A DNA stretch of 64,000 nt from Selaginella moellendorffii (GCF_000143415.4 NW_003314286.1:1427129-1491128); one strand, 5' to 3'. Positions 17,802-29,824 are shown, counted from the stretch's first letter. A program made the numbers and translations. Notes: a model not told the origin generated them from the sequence alone.

Positions 17802-19412
17802 ATGGGTAAGCTTCCATTTCTCCCTTTTTTGCGTGAAATATCTGGCGATCTCTTCTCTCCCAGGCGCCGGGATCTTCATCGGCCTCGCGGCTACTGTCTT
17901 CTCGATCTGGCTGCTCATGGTCGCGACCCTGGCGACCCTGGAGATGCTTCGATCCCACCGTGCCGAGGCTCCCACGGCCGCATTCGCCGAGAATGGCGAC
18001 GACAGGTCCCTCCCGCCGATCCTTCTCCACAGGCCGAGGCATGTCTTGGCGTCCGCTCGAAGATCGCCGCGAAAGTCCCCACCTTTCGTGCCTTCCTCGG
18101 CGATTATGGTGAATGAGACGAGCTCTATCGCGATGCCCCCTTTCACTTCTCCGCTTGTGCCGGGCTTCTTCGTCTATGGCGACTCCACTGTGGACGTGGG
18201 GAACAACAATTATCTCCAGACCATCGCCAGGGCCAACCTTGCTCCATACGGGAGAGATTTCGACACTCACCTCCCCACTGGGAGATTTTCGAATGGCCGT
18301 TTGAGCGTCGACTATCTAGGTGCTGATGATATCTCTTATACAAAGTTAATTCTTCTTGTGTGTTTTTTTTTTTCTTTCAGCCTTGTTTCTGGGACTTCCA
18401 TTTGTTCCTCCGCTTTTGAGTAGGAACTTCACATCTCAGATGCAAGGAGTGAATTTTGCTTCTGCTGGTGCCGGCATTCTCAATCCAAGTGGATCGGACC
18501 TTGTAAGTTTTCTCGTTGCTTTTGTTTGCTAGATTATAAGGAAGTTTTTATCTGTGTGATTGATTTCTTGGATGATCAGGGCCAACACATTCCTATGGCA
18601 GAGCAAGTGCAGCACATCGTCGAAATACAGCAAAGGCTTGCTTCCAAAATCGGTGAGGACGCTGCCAACGCTGTCATTTCCAACTCGATTCACTACATCT
18701 CAATCGGCAGCAACGACTTCATCCATTACTACCTAAGGAACGTCTCGGACGTCCAGAATAAGATGACCAACTTCGAGTTCAACCAGCTGCTGATATCCTC
18801 TCTAGTTGGACACATCGAGGTAGGATGACACTGTACTTTCGTTTTTCAACAAATTTCTTTCTTCAGGACATGTATGCCCGAGGCATTCGAAAGGTTGTGA
18901 CGATCGGACTCGGGCCTCTCGGCTGCGTTCCCTTCTACCTCTATACCTTCAACCAGACGGGCGCTGGCTGCGTCGACAGCATCAACTTCATGATCGCCGA
19001 GTTCAACAACGCGTTGAGGGTCACGGCTCAGAGCCTCGCAATGAAGCACAGGAACCTCAGGATCATCTACTGCGACGTTTTCCAGAGCCTCATGCCTATC
19101 GTCCGAACTCCACTCCAATACGGTACGTACGCACAGGCTGTTTTATTCCACTGTTAGAACTGAGAGAGCTAAGTTTCTTCAAACTCGTCCACAGGATTCG
19201 TCACGTCTCGAAGCGCCTGCTGCGGCGCTGGGAGATTCGGCGGCTGGATGATGTGCATGTTCCCGCAGATGGCTTGCAGCAACGCGAGCTCCTATCTCTG
19301 GTGGGACGAGTTCCATCCTACTGACAAAGCGAACTTTCTCCTTGCCAGGGATATATGGTCGGGAAACGTGTGCGAGCCTGGCGGCCTTCAAGATCTCGCC
19401 AAGGCATCCTGA
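17802..19412 (+). CDS. GDSL esterase/lipase
   Basis: Six exons: 17802-17805, 17864-18319, 18381-18502, 18580-18819, 18867-19122, 19195-19412; 431 aa. An SGNH hydrolase of the large plant GDSL family, probably secreted. Block [17 protein letters not shown] has the nucleophile Ser109, block III is SIGSNDF, and block V WDEFHPT gives Asp397 and His400. The start is less certain: an ATGG micro-exon spliced at 17806 gives a hydrophobic leader ([18 protein letters not shown]), but the following 80 residues before block I exceed the family norm. Met83 is an alternative start. The 3' half has a pseudogene copy at 23595. Confidence 0.88.
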
Positions 19413-19432
19413 GCAACTCGCTCGAGAGAGCT

Positions 19433-19560
19433 TCGTTTTGGTCTTCCGCGCGAAAGGCGGGGTTGAAGGGCTTGATGTCCACCGAGAGGACTCAGATAGT
19501 CTTGGAACTCATCACGCCGCTTGTCCTGGAGCTCCTACTTTTGCAGAGTTCCGTGATCTC
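19433..19560 (-). pseudogene. Relic of a U-box/ARM gene 3' end
   Basis: On the minus strand this resembles the last exon of the U-box gene at 26589-29824 (about 26660-26830): shared blocks around ttg-a/g-tgtccaccga and gtcctggagctcc-t/c-ac/cc-ttttgcag. It is short and diverged and encodes nothing intact. Confidence 0.55.
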
Positions 19561-19740
19561 GAGTATACATTTTTGTTGCATGGAGAAAACTCTAAACTTC
19601 GCGATATCGTAGTAGCATCGTGTTCCTCCTTGTAAAGCTAAAGAGTTTCAAGCAACGGCCAAAGGATAGCGATTGGTTAATTAGAACGTTGGATGAAAGA
19701 TAGACCAAATTAAAAGCTTGCCTTCACTTTGGGGTCGTCC

Positions 19741-21021
19741 ATGGCGGAGCACAGGGCGATTCACGTCGGCGCATTCAGCGATGGCGATCCGGCGGCAGCA
19801 TGCAAGGTGGTGATGACTCCCACTCCAGTGCCAGGACGCGGTCAGGTGCTGCTCAAAGTGCTGTGCCGCCCGGTGAATCCCTCGGACGTCTTGTGCATCC
19901 AAGGGAGGTACTCCGGCGTTCCCAAGGAGTTTCCCTTCGTTCCTGGGCTTGAAGGGATGGGAGAAATCCGAGAGGTAATTTAAGCTCGTGACTAGCTAGG
20001 AGATCGCCCAGTGCTCAACTCTGTGAGTTTGCAGCTTGGGGACGGAGTGACCGGTTTTTCAAGGGGGCAGCGAGTGTTCCATATCTTTCCAGGCGCAGGA
20101 TCATGGCAAGAGTATGCTCTCGTCCCGGCTGCAGACATCATTCCCATTCCGGACGTGATTTCGAACGAGATCGCCGCTCAGTTTTTCGTGAATCCTTGGT
20201 CAGGTCGTGCTTGGGTCTGCCGTTTCCTCTTGATTTTCTGGTTTCTCCCGCAGCGTTTGGAATGCTGGAAGTTCTTGGCGTCCCGGAGGGAGAATACGTG
20301 CTGCAAACAGCTGCTGGATCAGTGCTGGGAAGGATGTTTATCCAGCTAGCGCATCATCGAGGAGTCAAGGTATTACATTTGTAGTTCAGTGATTTGGAAC
20401 TTCAAACCTTTGGTGGCAGACCATCAACCTTGTTCGTCGGGACGAACAGAAGGAAGAGCTCAAGGCCATTGGCGCTGACGAGGTCATCAATCTCAAGGAC
20501 GAAGGCATTGTGAAGCAAGTGAGTGAAATCACGGGTGGTAAAATGGCCTACGCCGCCATCGACGCTGTTGGAGGTGAAGTAACAAAAGTAAGTTCTTGTC
20601 CTCGTGAAGCAGCGTTTTGATTTGCAAGGTTTTGCTCAAAAGGTGGTGTGCTCGAGTGTGAGACCCAGAGGAACAGTGCTCTCTTACGGTGCGCTCGATG
20701 GCAAAATGGACGCTCACGCCGATGTGCGCGACCTTATCAATCGACAAGTCAAGCTACATGGGTTCCATCTGTCAAGGTGGGTTGACACATTCGATGCTCC
20801 CGGCGTTCGCAAGGTCGCCGATACCATCTTCGAGCTCATGGCCAAGGGAGTTATGGTTCCCCTTGTTGGGGAGAAGTTCCCTCTCGAGAGAGCAAAAGAA
20901 GCGATTCGTAAAAGCCTGGTAGGTGTTCTTATTCGTAATCTTATTGCTTTCAACCGTTTGAGGTCTTTTGGCGATGCAGTCTACTGCTCGAGGTGGGAAA
21001 GTTTTGTTGGTCAGCTCTTAG
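19741..21021 (+). CDS. MDR-superfamily reductase, enoyl reductase-like (copy B)
   Basis: Six exons: 19741-19974, 20035-20203, 20254-20369, 20420-20587, 20643-20918, 20980-21021; 334 aa. Same zinc-free MECR/ETR1-type fold as copy A, with RPVNPSDV, IQGRY (catalytic-position Tyr), the intact nucleotide loop AAGSVLGRMF, IDAVGG, and the C-terminal RGGKVLLVS. Exon phases are identical to copies A, C and E. The ATG at 19741 lies 80 bp after the last gene relic. A decayed duplicate lacking exons 1-3 lies at 24217. A cytosolic NADPH-dependent reductase is the likely type; the substrate is unknown. Confidence 0.9.
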
Positions 21022-21352
21022 ATGAGCCACACGGACATTTTTGCTATGAAAAGTTCTTGTGAATCTTGAGAGTTCGATAGAGGTGAAACCCATGGAATCG
21101 ACAGAGTAACTTTTCTCTCTCATGGTATCGGTCATCACCACCGAGCTTGGCTGGATTTCCTGACAACATAAGCTACGCTGAGAGAGGATCTAAGCGCAGT
21201 CTCGCAAAGAACCTGTGACATGAGATGGTCTTGACTTCCATGCAAGCTCTTTTGTTTTCCCCCCTTAATTTCTTCGTCGTCTTTGAGTTGGACACTAGCA
21301 AGGTGGGCTCAATAACTGTTCTACTTTTTGCTTTGGTTTGTCATCCTCATCC
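21022..21352 (+). promoter_or_regulatory. Upstream region of MDR copy C
   Basis: A 331-bp spacer with no gene. It is duplicated with changes at about 24740-25073 upstream of copy E, so the promoter was copied with the gene. Confidence 0.5.
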
Positions 21353-22668
21353 ATGGCGCAGCAGCAGAAGCACAAGGCCATCCAAGTGGAATGTTTCAGC
21401 TCTGACGATCCCGCGGCGGGATGCAAGGTGGCGGTGGTGAGCACGCCCAAGCCAGGCGCCGGCCAAGTGCTGCTCAAAATCCTGTGTCGCCCAATCAATC
21501 CCTCGGACATCCTGTGCATCCAAGGCATGTACCCTGACGGCCCCAAGAAGTTCCCATTCGTTCCTGGGCTCGAGGGAATGGGAGTAATTGAAGAGGTACT
21601 TTTCTCTACAATTCTTTCTTGTTCTCTCAAAATCTTTCCATAGCTCGGGGATGGAGTCACCGGGTTCTCGCCGGGGCAGAGAGTGTTTCATATTTTCAAG
21701 GAGGCGGGATCTTGGCAAGAGTACGCTGTTGCTTCGGCCAGCGAGATAATTCCCATTCCCGACACCATCTCTAACGAGGTTGCCGCGCAGTTTTTTATCA
21801 ATCCTTGGACAGGTTTGCTTGTCTTTTTTCTCTATATTCTTTATGCTTGCTTTCTATGGATTGACAGTGTATGGAATGCTGGAAACTCTCGACGTTCCAA
21901 AGGGAGAGTATGTGCTCCAAACAGCTGCTGGATCCGTGCTGGGGAGGATGTTCATCCAGCTCGCGCGGCATCGAGGAGTGAAGGTATGGCTGCATAGTTT
22001 CTCTGCCGATCGATTTGAGCGTTTCTTTCCTTTTGTGTGTGTAGACCATCAATCTTGTTCGTCGAGACGAGCAGAAGGAAGAGCTCAAGGCCATTGGAGG
22101 CGACGAAGTCATAAACTTCAAGACCGAGGATGTTGTGGAGGAAGTGAAGAAGATCACGGGCGGTAAATTGGTATACGGGGCAATCGATGCTGTTGGAGGC
22201 GCACTGACCAAAGTAAGCTCTTCCTCCGGTTTATTTTTTCTATCGCTCTTGCTTAGAACTTTGTTGGGATCTCCAGGTGGTGTGTTCCAGCGTGAGAAAC
22301 CAAGGAACGATCCTTTGCTACGGTGTTCTTGACGAGAAACCAGAAGCTCAAGTGGACCTTATCGACCTCCTCTTTCGGCAAGTTAAGGTGCATGGATTTC
22401 ACGTCGTCAAATGGGTGGAATCGTTAGGCGGCGCCGACGAGTTTCGCCAAATTGCTGCCACAATCTTTGAGTTGATCGCGAAGGGAGTCATGGCTCCTCT
22501 TGTTGGGGAGAAGTTCCCACTCGACAGCACCCCGGAAGCAATACGTAAAAGCCTGGTCAGTCTTCACACATCTCTCTCCAAAGACTTTACCTCTCACTCG
22601 ATTGATTTTTGTGGTTTGTGCAGTCGATAGGCCGAGGTGGGAAAGTTTTGCTGGTGAGTGTCAAATAG
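21353..22668 (+). CDS. MDR-superfamily reductase, enoyl reductase-like (copy C)
   Basis: Six exons: 21353-21595, 21644-21812, 21868-21983, 22045-22212, 22277-22555, 22624-22668; 339 aa. Features as in the other copies: CRPINPSDI, IQGMY with the catalytic-position Tyr, INPWT, AAGSVLGRMF, IDAVGG, and the ending GRGGKVLLVS. A Gln-rich start (MAQQQKHK) replaces a transit peptide. Nearly identical to copy E at 25074, introns included. Confidence 0.91.
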
Positions 22669-22718
22669 TAGAACTACTGGTTGTGTGATTAGAATATTCT
22701 ATCATAAAGGGGAATATG

Positions 22719-23064
22719 ATGTTTGGTTAACAAATCAAGAATCTGTAATTTTTGGTTTAATTATAAATATGTTTATAAATTATAAATACAAGATTAATCT
22801 AAATGAATAGCAACCGTTAGATGATAAAATATTTTAGAATATTCAAATATATTTTAAATATATTTACTATCAACAAGTTTGCTTAAGCATATAAATTTTA
22901 TTAAACCCTTTCTAGTATATTTTTTTTATTCTATCATCTAATGGTTGATATGCAATATGATTAATCTTGTATTTATAAATTACAAACATGCTTATAATTA
23001 TAATTTTTATTTAATCAATTGGATTAATAAGTATAATAAAACTACTATTAAGCAAACCAAACAT
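22719..23064. mobile_element. AT-rich foldback (MITE-like) element
   Basis: About 346 bp with inverted ends: atgtttggtt at 22719-22728 against its complement at 23055-23064. Long subterminal arms follow, including the perfect 18-bp match tataaatacaagattaat (22781-22798) against 22960-22977, and ttagatgata against tatcatctaa. There is no coding capacity. It is absent from the equivalent place after copy E. No clear target-site duplication was resolved. Confidence 0.65.
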
Positions 23065-23214
23065 TGCTACATGCAATGCATAGCAATTTAATTGATATTG
23101 ATTGAGATTCTTGTGTAGGAGTTTACAAACTAAATTTGAATGTCATTAGATTGAGGAATATCACTTGAATATTCTTAAAATATCCACTACAACAGAGAAC
23201 TTGACATAGATATG

Positions 23215-23590
23215 GACTCTCCAAAGTAAGCTCTCCCTCTAGTTTCTTTATTCTTTTGTATTTTCTACCCCTCTTGCTTCTAGGTTCTGGTATTCAGCGT
23301 GCGTGAGAAACCAAGTACGATCCATAAATGAAAGTTAAAAGAGAGCTTTCGGTGGTTTTGACGAGAAACCAGGAGCTCATCTTCGGCAAGTCGGAGTTTA
23401 CGTTGTCAAATCGGTCAGCGGTCCCAGTGATGTCCGCAAAACCGTTGCCGTATTCTTTGAGTTGCTAGGGAGTTGCATGGCTCCTCCCCACTCGACAGTA
23501 CAATACGTCAAAGCCGGGTCAGTCTTCACACATTCGCTTGCTCTCCTCTCTTCTCCATCCAGACTTTGCTTCTCACTGGTGTGATTTTCG
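23215..23590 (+). pseudogene. MDR reductase fragment (exon 4 end to intron 5)
   Basis: Diverged match to copies C and E from the end of exon 4 (ccaaagtaagctc) through exon 5 (tgacgagaaaccag, cttcggcaagt, cgttgtcaaat) into the intron-5 tail. Several deletions break the frame. It is fused directly to a GDSL fragment at about 23594. Confidence 0.8.
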
Positions 23591-23594
23591 ATAT

Positions 23595-23912
23595 CAGGAT
23601 CATCTACTGCGACGTATTCCAGAGCCTCATGCCTATCGTCCGAACTCCACTCCAATATGGTACGTTGTTTTATTCCACTGTTAGAACTGAGAGAGCTAAG
23701 TTTCTTCATATTCATCCACAGGATTCGTCACGTCTCGAAGCGCCTGCTGCGGCGCTGGGAGATTCGGCGGCTAGATGATGTGCATGTTCCCGCAGATGGC
23801 TTGCAGCAACGCGAGCTCCTATCCCTGGTGGGACGAGTTCCATCCTACTAACAAAGCGAACTTTCTCCGGGAAATGTGTGCGAGCCTGGCAGCCTTCAAG
23901 ATCTCGCCAAGG
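23595..23912 (+). pseudogene. GDSL lipase 3' fragment
   Basis: Near-identical copy of 19058-19412 of the intact GDSL gene, starting in exon 5. A TGG codon has become TAG (23772-23774), and a deletion of about 20 bp follows the block-V region. The upstream exons are absent. Confidence 0.9.
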
Positions 23913-23929
23913 CATCCTGAGCAACTCGC

Positions 23930-24080
23930 TCGAGAGAGCTTCGTTTTGGTCTTCCGCGCGAAAGGCGGGGTTGAAGGGCTTGATGTCCACAGAGAGGACT
24001 CAAATAGTCTTGGAACTCATCACGCCGCTTGTCCTGGAGCTCCTACTTTTGCAGAGTTCCGTGATCTCGAGTATACATTT
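23930..24080 (-). pseudogene. Second copy of the U-box 3' relic
   Basis: Near-identical duplicate of 19433-19560, copied as part of the GDSL-MDR segmental duplication. Confidence 0.5.
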
Positions 24081-24216
24081 TTGTTGTATGGAGAAAACTT
24101 TAAACTTCACGATATCGTAGTATCATCGTGTTCCTCCTTGTAAAGCTAGCACAGGCTGTAAAGAGTTTCAAGCAACGGCCAAAGGATAGCGATTGGTTAA
24201 TTAGAACGTTGGATGA

Positions 24217-24800
24217 AGTGATTTGGAACTTCAAACCTTTGGTGGCAGACCATCAACCTTGTTCGTCGGAGAAGCGCTGACGAGGTCATCAATCTCAAGG
24301 ACGAAGGCATTGTGAAGCAAGTGAGTGAAATCACGGGTGGTAAAATGGCCTACGCCGCCATCGACGCTGTTGGAGGTGAAGTAACCAAAGTAAGTTCTTG
24401 TCCTCGTGAAGCAGCGTTTTGATTTGCAAAGTTTGCTCAAAAGGTGGTGTGCTCGAGTGTGAGACTCAGAGGAACAGTGCTCTCTTACGGTGTGCTCGAT
24501 GGCAAAATGGACGCTCACGCCGATGTGCGCGACCTTATCAATCGACAAGTCAAGCTACATGGGTTCCATCTGTCAAGGTGTAACACATTCGATGCTCCCG
24601 GCGTTCGCAAGGTCGCCGATACCATCTTCGAGCTCATGGCCAAGGGAGTTATGGTTCCCCTTGTTGGGGAGAAGTTCCCTCTCGAGAGAGCAAAAGAAGC
24701 GATTCGTAAAGCCTGGTAGGTGTTCTTATTCGTAATCTTATTGCTTTCAACCGTTTGAGGTTTTTCTGATGAGCAGAACATTCTTGTGAATCTTGAGAGT
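24217..24800 (+). pseudogene. MDR copy B duplicate lacking exons 1-3
   Basis: Sequence identical in order to copy B from just before exon 4 (20388 onward), joined at about 24217 to the region upstream of copy B, so roughly 690 bp with exons 1-3 is gone. Exon 4 has lost about 30 bp, exon 5 ends with a one-base loss (cgtaaagcc for cgtaaaagcc), and exon 6 is missing. Not functional. Confidence 0.9.
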
Positions 24801-25073
24801 TCGATAGAGGTGAAACCCATGGAATCGACAGAGTAGCTTTTCTCTCTCATGGTATCGGTCCTCACTGCTGAGCGAAACTATTCCACCGAGCTTGACAGCA
24901 TAAGCTGCGGTAGGATTTAAGCGCAGTCCCACAAAGAACCTGTGACTGATGTGGTCTATGCAAGCTCTTTTGTTTTTCCCCCTTAATCGTCTTTGAGTTG
25001 AACACGACACTAGAAAGGTGGGCTCTATAAATGTTCTACTTTTTGCTTTGAAAGCAGTTTGTAATCCTCATCC

Positions 25074-26392
25074 ATGACGCAGCAGCAGCAGAAACACAAG
25101 GCCATCCAAGTGGAATGTTTCAGCAATGACGATCCCGCGGCGGGATGCAAGGTGGCGATGGTGAGCACGCCCAAGCCAGGCGCCGGCCAAGTGCTGCTCA
25201 AAATCCTGTGTCGCCCAATCCATCCCTCCGACATCCTGCGCATCCAAGGCATGTACGGTGACAACCCCAAGAAGTTCCCATTCGTTCCTGGGCTCGAGGG
25301 AATGGGAGTGATTGAAGAGGTACTTTTCTCTCCAATTCTTTCGTGTTCTCCCAAAATCTTTCCATAGCTCGGGGATGGAGTCACCGGGTTCTCGCCGGGG
25401 CAGAGAGTGTTTCATATTTTCAAGGAGGTGGGATCTTGGCAAGAGTACGCTGTTGCTTCGGCCAGCGAGATAATTCCCATTCCCGACACCATCTCTAACG
25501 AGGTTGCCGCGCAGTTTTTTATCAATCCTTGGACAGGTTTGCTTGTCTTTTTTCTATATATTCTTTATACTTGCTTGCTCTGGATTGACAGTGTATGGAA
25601 TGCTGGAAACTCTCGACGTTCCAAAGGGAGAGTATGTGCTCCAAACAGCTGCTGGATCCGTGCTGGGGAGGATGTTCATCCAGCTCGCGCGGCATCGAGG
25701 AGTGAAGGTATGGCTGCAAAATTTCTCTGCCGATCGATTTGAGCGTTTCTTTCCTTTTGTGTGTGTAGACCATCAATCTTGTTCGTCGAGACGAGCAGAA
25801 GGAAGAGCTCAAGGCCATTGGAGGCGACGAAGTCATAAACATCAAGACCGAGGATGTTGTGGAGGAAGTGAAGAAGATCACGGGCGGGAAATTGGTATAC
25901 GGGGCAGTCGATGCTGTTGGAGGCGCACTGACCAAAGTAAGCTCTTCCTCTAGTTTCTTTTCTCTATCCCTCTTGCTTAGAACTTTGTTGGGATCTCCAG
26001 GTGGTGTGTTCCAGCGTGAGAAACCAAGGAACGATCCTTTGCTACGGTGTTCTTGACGAGAAACCAGAAGCTCAAGTGGGTGTTAGCGACCTCGTCTTTC
26101 GGCAAGTTAAGGTGCATGGATTTCACGTCGTCAAATGGGTGGAATCGTTTGGCAGCCCCGACGAGTTTCGCGAAATTGCTGCCACAATCTTTGAGTTGAT
26201 CGCGAAGGGAGTCATAGCTCCTCTTGTTGGGGAGAAGTTCCCACTCGACAGCACCCCGGAAGCAATACGTAAAAGCCTGGTCAGTCTTCACACATCTCTC
26301 TCCAAAAACTTTACCTCTCACTCGATTAATTTTTGTGGTTTGTGCAGTCGATAGGCCGAGGTGGGAAAGTTTTGCTGGTCAGTGTCAAATAA
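25074..26392 (+). CDS. MDR-superfamily reductase, enoyl reductase-like (copy E)
   Basis: Six exons: 25074-25319, 25368-25536, 25592-25707, 25769-25936, 26001-26279, 26348-26392; 340 aa. Close duplicate of copy C with the same exon lengths except one extra Gln codon in exon 1. Changes include PIHPSDI for PINPSDI and ILRIQGMYGDN for ILCIQGMYPDG next to the catalytic-position Tyr, so substrate contact may differ. All motifs are intact and no disablement is seen. Confidence 0.91.
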
Positions 26393-26588
26393 TAAGAACT
26401 ACTGGTTGTGTGATTAGAATATTCTAGCATAAAGGGAAAAATGAATATGATGTTAGGTCATCCAATGACAAACAAAATTTGATGTTAGATTGAGGAATAT
26501 CACTTGAATATTCTTAGAATATCCACTACAACAGAGAGCCGCAAAAACTTGATGTTGCTATGGACTCTCCAAAGTACGGCAACTCTCG

Positions 26589-29500
26589 TCATTTTTTTCG
26601 TCGCACTCCCGCGCTAACACCCGAGAGCTGCTTGAGATTGGTGAGGGCGTCCTGCGCGAGCGCCTTGGTCGTGGCGCTCCCAAACTTGAAGGCCTCCACC
26701 AGCGCCTTGAAGAGCTTGGTGTCCACCGACAAGGACTTGGCCAAGTCGTCCACCCGGACGATCCTCTCCACCACCCACGCCGTCCTGTCCTGGAGCTCCC
26801 CCTTTTGCAGCCCGTAGAAGAGCTCCAGGATCTTCTGGAGGCCCTCCACTCTGCACAGCTCCTCCACCGCCCCTCGGAGGTTGCTCGAGTCCGCCAGCAG
26901 CGTCGAGAGCGCCTCCATCGCTGCGAGCTGGACACCTTGGTCCTCCTCTTCGAGCAGCTCCAGCACTGGAACTATCGCTCTGGCCTCCACCATGCACACC
27001 GAGTCGGCTGGATCGCACACTCCCGGATGGATCGAGCAGGAGAGCTTGCCCGGCCGGGAGCGAAAGCAGAAACACGTCGTGGGTGGAAGCTCCGGCTTTC
27101 TGCACAAGCTTGCGGCCATGTTCGACAGGCACTTGATTCCCATCGCGGCCCTGTGCTTGATCACAAACTCGCCTTGCCGGTCTAGCTCGTTTACCAGGAG
27201 CGTCATCACGTCGTGCTGCCTCAGCGTCGCCGGCGGGGAGAGCGCATTAAAGCGGAGGAAATGGAGGAGGATTCCCAGGAGGCCTTCGATCGTCTCGGAC
27301 AAAAGCCGCGTGTGCGACCGCCCGCGCTTGCTGTCCTTTAAGCTGGCTAAGGTAGTGAGTGTCCATTCCAGGAGCTCGGGCTCTAAGTGTTGGGACACTT
27401 CTTTCTCTGTCATCGGGATGGCGCCGAGCACAAACGCAGCCGCCGCTCGCTCTTCGGTGTTTGTGGATCTTAAGAGAGCCTGTAGCCTCGCCGCCATTTC
27501 TGTCCCGTGGAACTCTCGGACTATGTCCGGCCCCAAGCGAGGAGCGATGACTGCTAATAGTCTTAACGCGTGTAACCGGTGACTGTCCACGGAAGTTTCC
27601 GATAGAAAAACAGCGCAAATTCTTACTCCATGCCCGCTTCGTATGTGCTCGCAAGCCTCCTCTGCACAAAGAAACATTTTACGTTAAGAGAGCTAAAGAA
27701 AATAAGAAACTTACCTCCAGCATCAGGAGACGAAGCCATTCCCGTAAGTATTTGCAACAGCGTGTGCTTCCAGTCCGGCCTGGCGTGAGCCATGAGGCCC
27801 AAGAGATTGTGTACCACAAACTCGGAATACAGTGTTGTCCCCTCGGCATCGATGCTTGCATTCTCCCAGCTCCCGCGGGACGACACAAGCTTGCTCACCA
27901 CCTCCGCCGCCCACTCTTTGAGCTTGAGTGCCCGATTGTTGACGGACGAGTGTATGCTAAACATGATGTCTAGCAGCGGTGGAAGTATCCCGGCCTCAAT
28001 CAGCAAGCTTTTGTTGTCGGCCAGTGACGAAAGCATGAGGAAAACACCCAGGCTTGCCTCTTTTGCTTCCAGTGTGCCGGGTAGCATTGCAATGAGGCTC
28101 CGCGTCGCAGACTGCGCAACAAGCTTAACTTGGCTCTTTACCAGGTGTCTCTTTGCGAGATAACTTGCCATCCTGATCCGAGTTTCTTGGGGTCCTGTTG
28201 GTTGATCAAAAGATCAGTACAGCACAAAGCATAGCCACTACGTTTCTTTACCTTCGCAAAGACGTGCAAGCAAGGGTTGAATTCTTCCTGCCTCGGCCAT
28301 TTCCAGAACGTTTGACTCTACTTGCTCCAAGTTCCGTAAAGTTTTCTCGGCCAACTGAGAGAGGTCGTGGTCCTTGCTAGCGAGAAGGCCGGCCAGGTGA
28401 ATTACGGCTCCTTTCCCTGTGCCTAGAACCTCACAAACCTCTAGGCTGCTGGTTGAGAGATGGTATAGTAACCGAGCAGCATTTGCTTTCTCTTCGTCTT
28501 CCTTGCTGCCAAGGCTTCGCACGCTGAATCTTAAGAAGCCTTCCTTCACGATGATGTGCTGTGACAAAGATAGCAGAAGAGAGCCTAAGTTACTTTCAAA
28601 CAGAAAACTTTTTGCGAATCGAACATACCTGATTGTCGGCGTCGTCTACAGCCATCCTGTCGAGAACTTCGAGCGCTTTCGAGCGGAAATAAGCAGCACC
28701 TTCCAAGCTCCAGATCTTTGCAATCTTGGGGATGAGGTTAGCACTCTTGATCTTCCACTTGTTCATCGGGTTCTCGTTGAAAAGCCGGAGGATCTCGTCG
28801 AGAGCACCGTCCACGTCCTGCATGAGCTCCACAGCTGTGAGCCTGTCCACCACGCTCTGCACTCGAAACGCTACATTCCTCTGGTACCACTCCTCGATGG
28901 TCTTTCGCAGCACAAGGTTGGAATGGAGCTCCGTGGTCGACAAGACGCGTCCACTGCTCGGACAAGTCGGCTCCCTGTCCTGCTCCCGGCACGTCCGAAA
29001 CCATTCCTCGATTGCATTCCGCTCGTAGGTGTGCTCCGACTCGAGCACCACCGGGTCCTTCATGACTTGTTTCGTGAGCGGGCACTCGAAGGCATCGAAC
29101 GATGGTATCGCCTCGTTGTCAGTCTGTAGCAATGCCGAGTTCTCACAAGCCAGAGTGCTCAAAAGTTCCTCCACCATGGTTTCCAGCTCGTCCTTGTCCT
29201 CGGTGCTGATATCCGCTTTGAAGTACCGGAGCTCTCGAGACAAGAGCTCCCTATCTCTTTCGAAGTTAATGCCCAGATCCGTGGAGAACTTCACGATGAG
29301 CGAGTCAGCGTCGAGGTCTAGCAGATTTCGCGTCTCATCCTCCTCCGCATTTGGAACCTGGTAAAGAAAACTCTCTTTTCCCATTATTTATTTTGAGTGA
29401 CTCTTACCTCGTAAGTTGTTTGTTTCATTCTCGAGATGAGATTGTCGAGCTTCGATCTGGAATTTTCTGACAAGGAGCTGCTCGCGTCCTGGAGCTGGGC

Positions 29501-29824
29501 GAGCGAGTTTTCCAATCCACGCACGACCTCTTCCACCTCACGGTTGAGCACACGCAGCCAAACGATCATATACAGCCGCCGCTTACGCTTGTGCCTGCTA
29601 ACCATGCCCTGCGCCTTCCTCACACTGTTCGTCAGCGCCGCGCAAGCGCTGGCAGCGCCTTCTCCCATCCTCAAATCCCCCAATTCCCGATCCAGCACCT
29701 CCTTGATCCCTTCCAGGAAAGAAATAAGCTCCTTGATGCTCTCTTTCTTGGCGATCATCGCATTGGCATCCTGGATGACAGCGCTGAGCTCCTTGAGCAG
29801 TACGGCAACGCCCGGGCTTGCCAT
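26589..29824 (-). CDS. U-box/ARM-repeat E3 ubiquitin ligase (PUB42/43-like)
   Basis: Five exons on the minus strand: 29824-29408, 29357-28629, 28558-28252, 28194-27715, 27661-26589; 1001 aa. An N-terminal helical region (about 1-200) precedes a U-box at about 227-300 (FDAFECPLTKQVMKDPVV, PTCPSSGR), which recruits E2 enzymes, and then a long C-terminal armadillo array (for example GAVIHLAGLLAS, ALEVLDRMAV). Architecture and length resemble plant PUB42/43/SAUL1-type ligases. Partner and target are unknown. The gene is head-to-head with a decayed PPR gene. A decayed copy lies at 32140-32740 next to the intact PPR gene. Confidence 0.93.

Noticed and set aside
17653-18270. 205-codon minus-strand ORF
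   Set aside because: Antisense to GDSL exon 2; highly charged composition typical of shadow frames.
26881-27582. 233-codon plus-strand ORF
   Set aside because: It is the antisense shadow of the GC-rich U-box last exon.
28419-29129. 236-codon plus-strand ORF
   Set aside because: Antisense shadow of U-box exons 2 and 3; runs across their introns.
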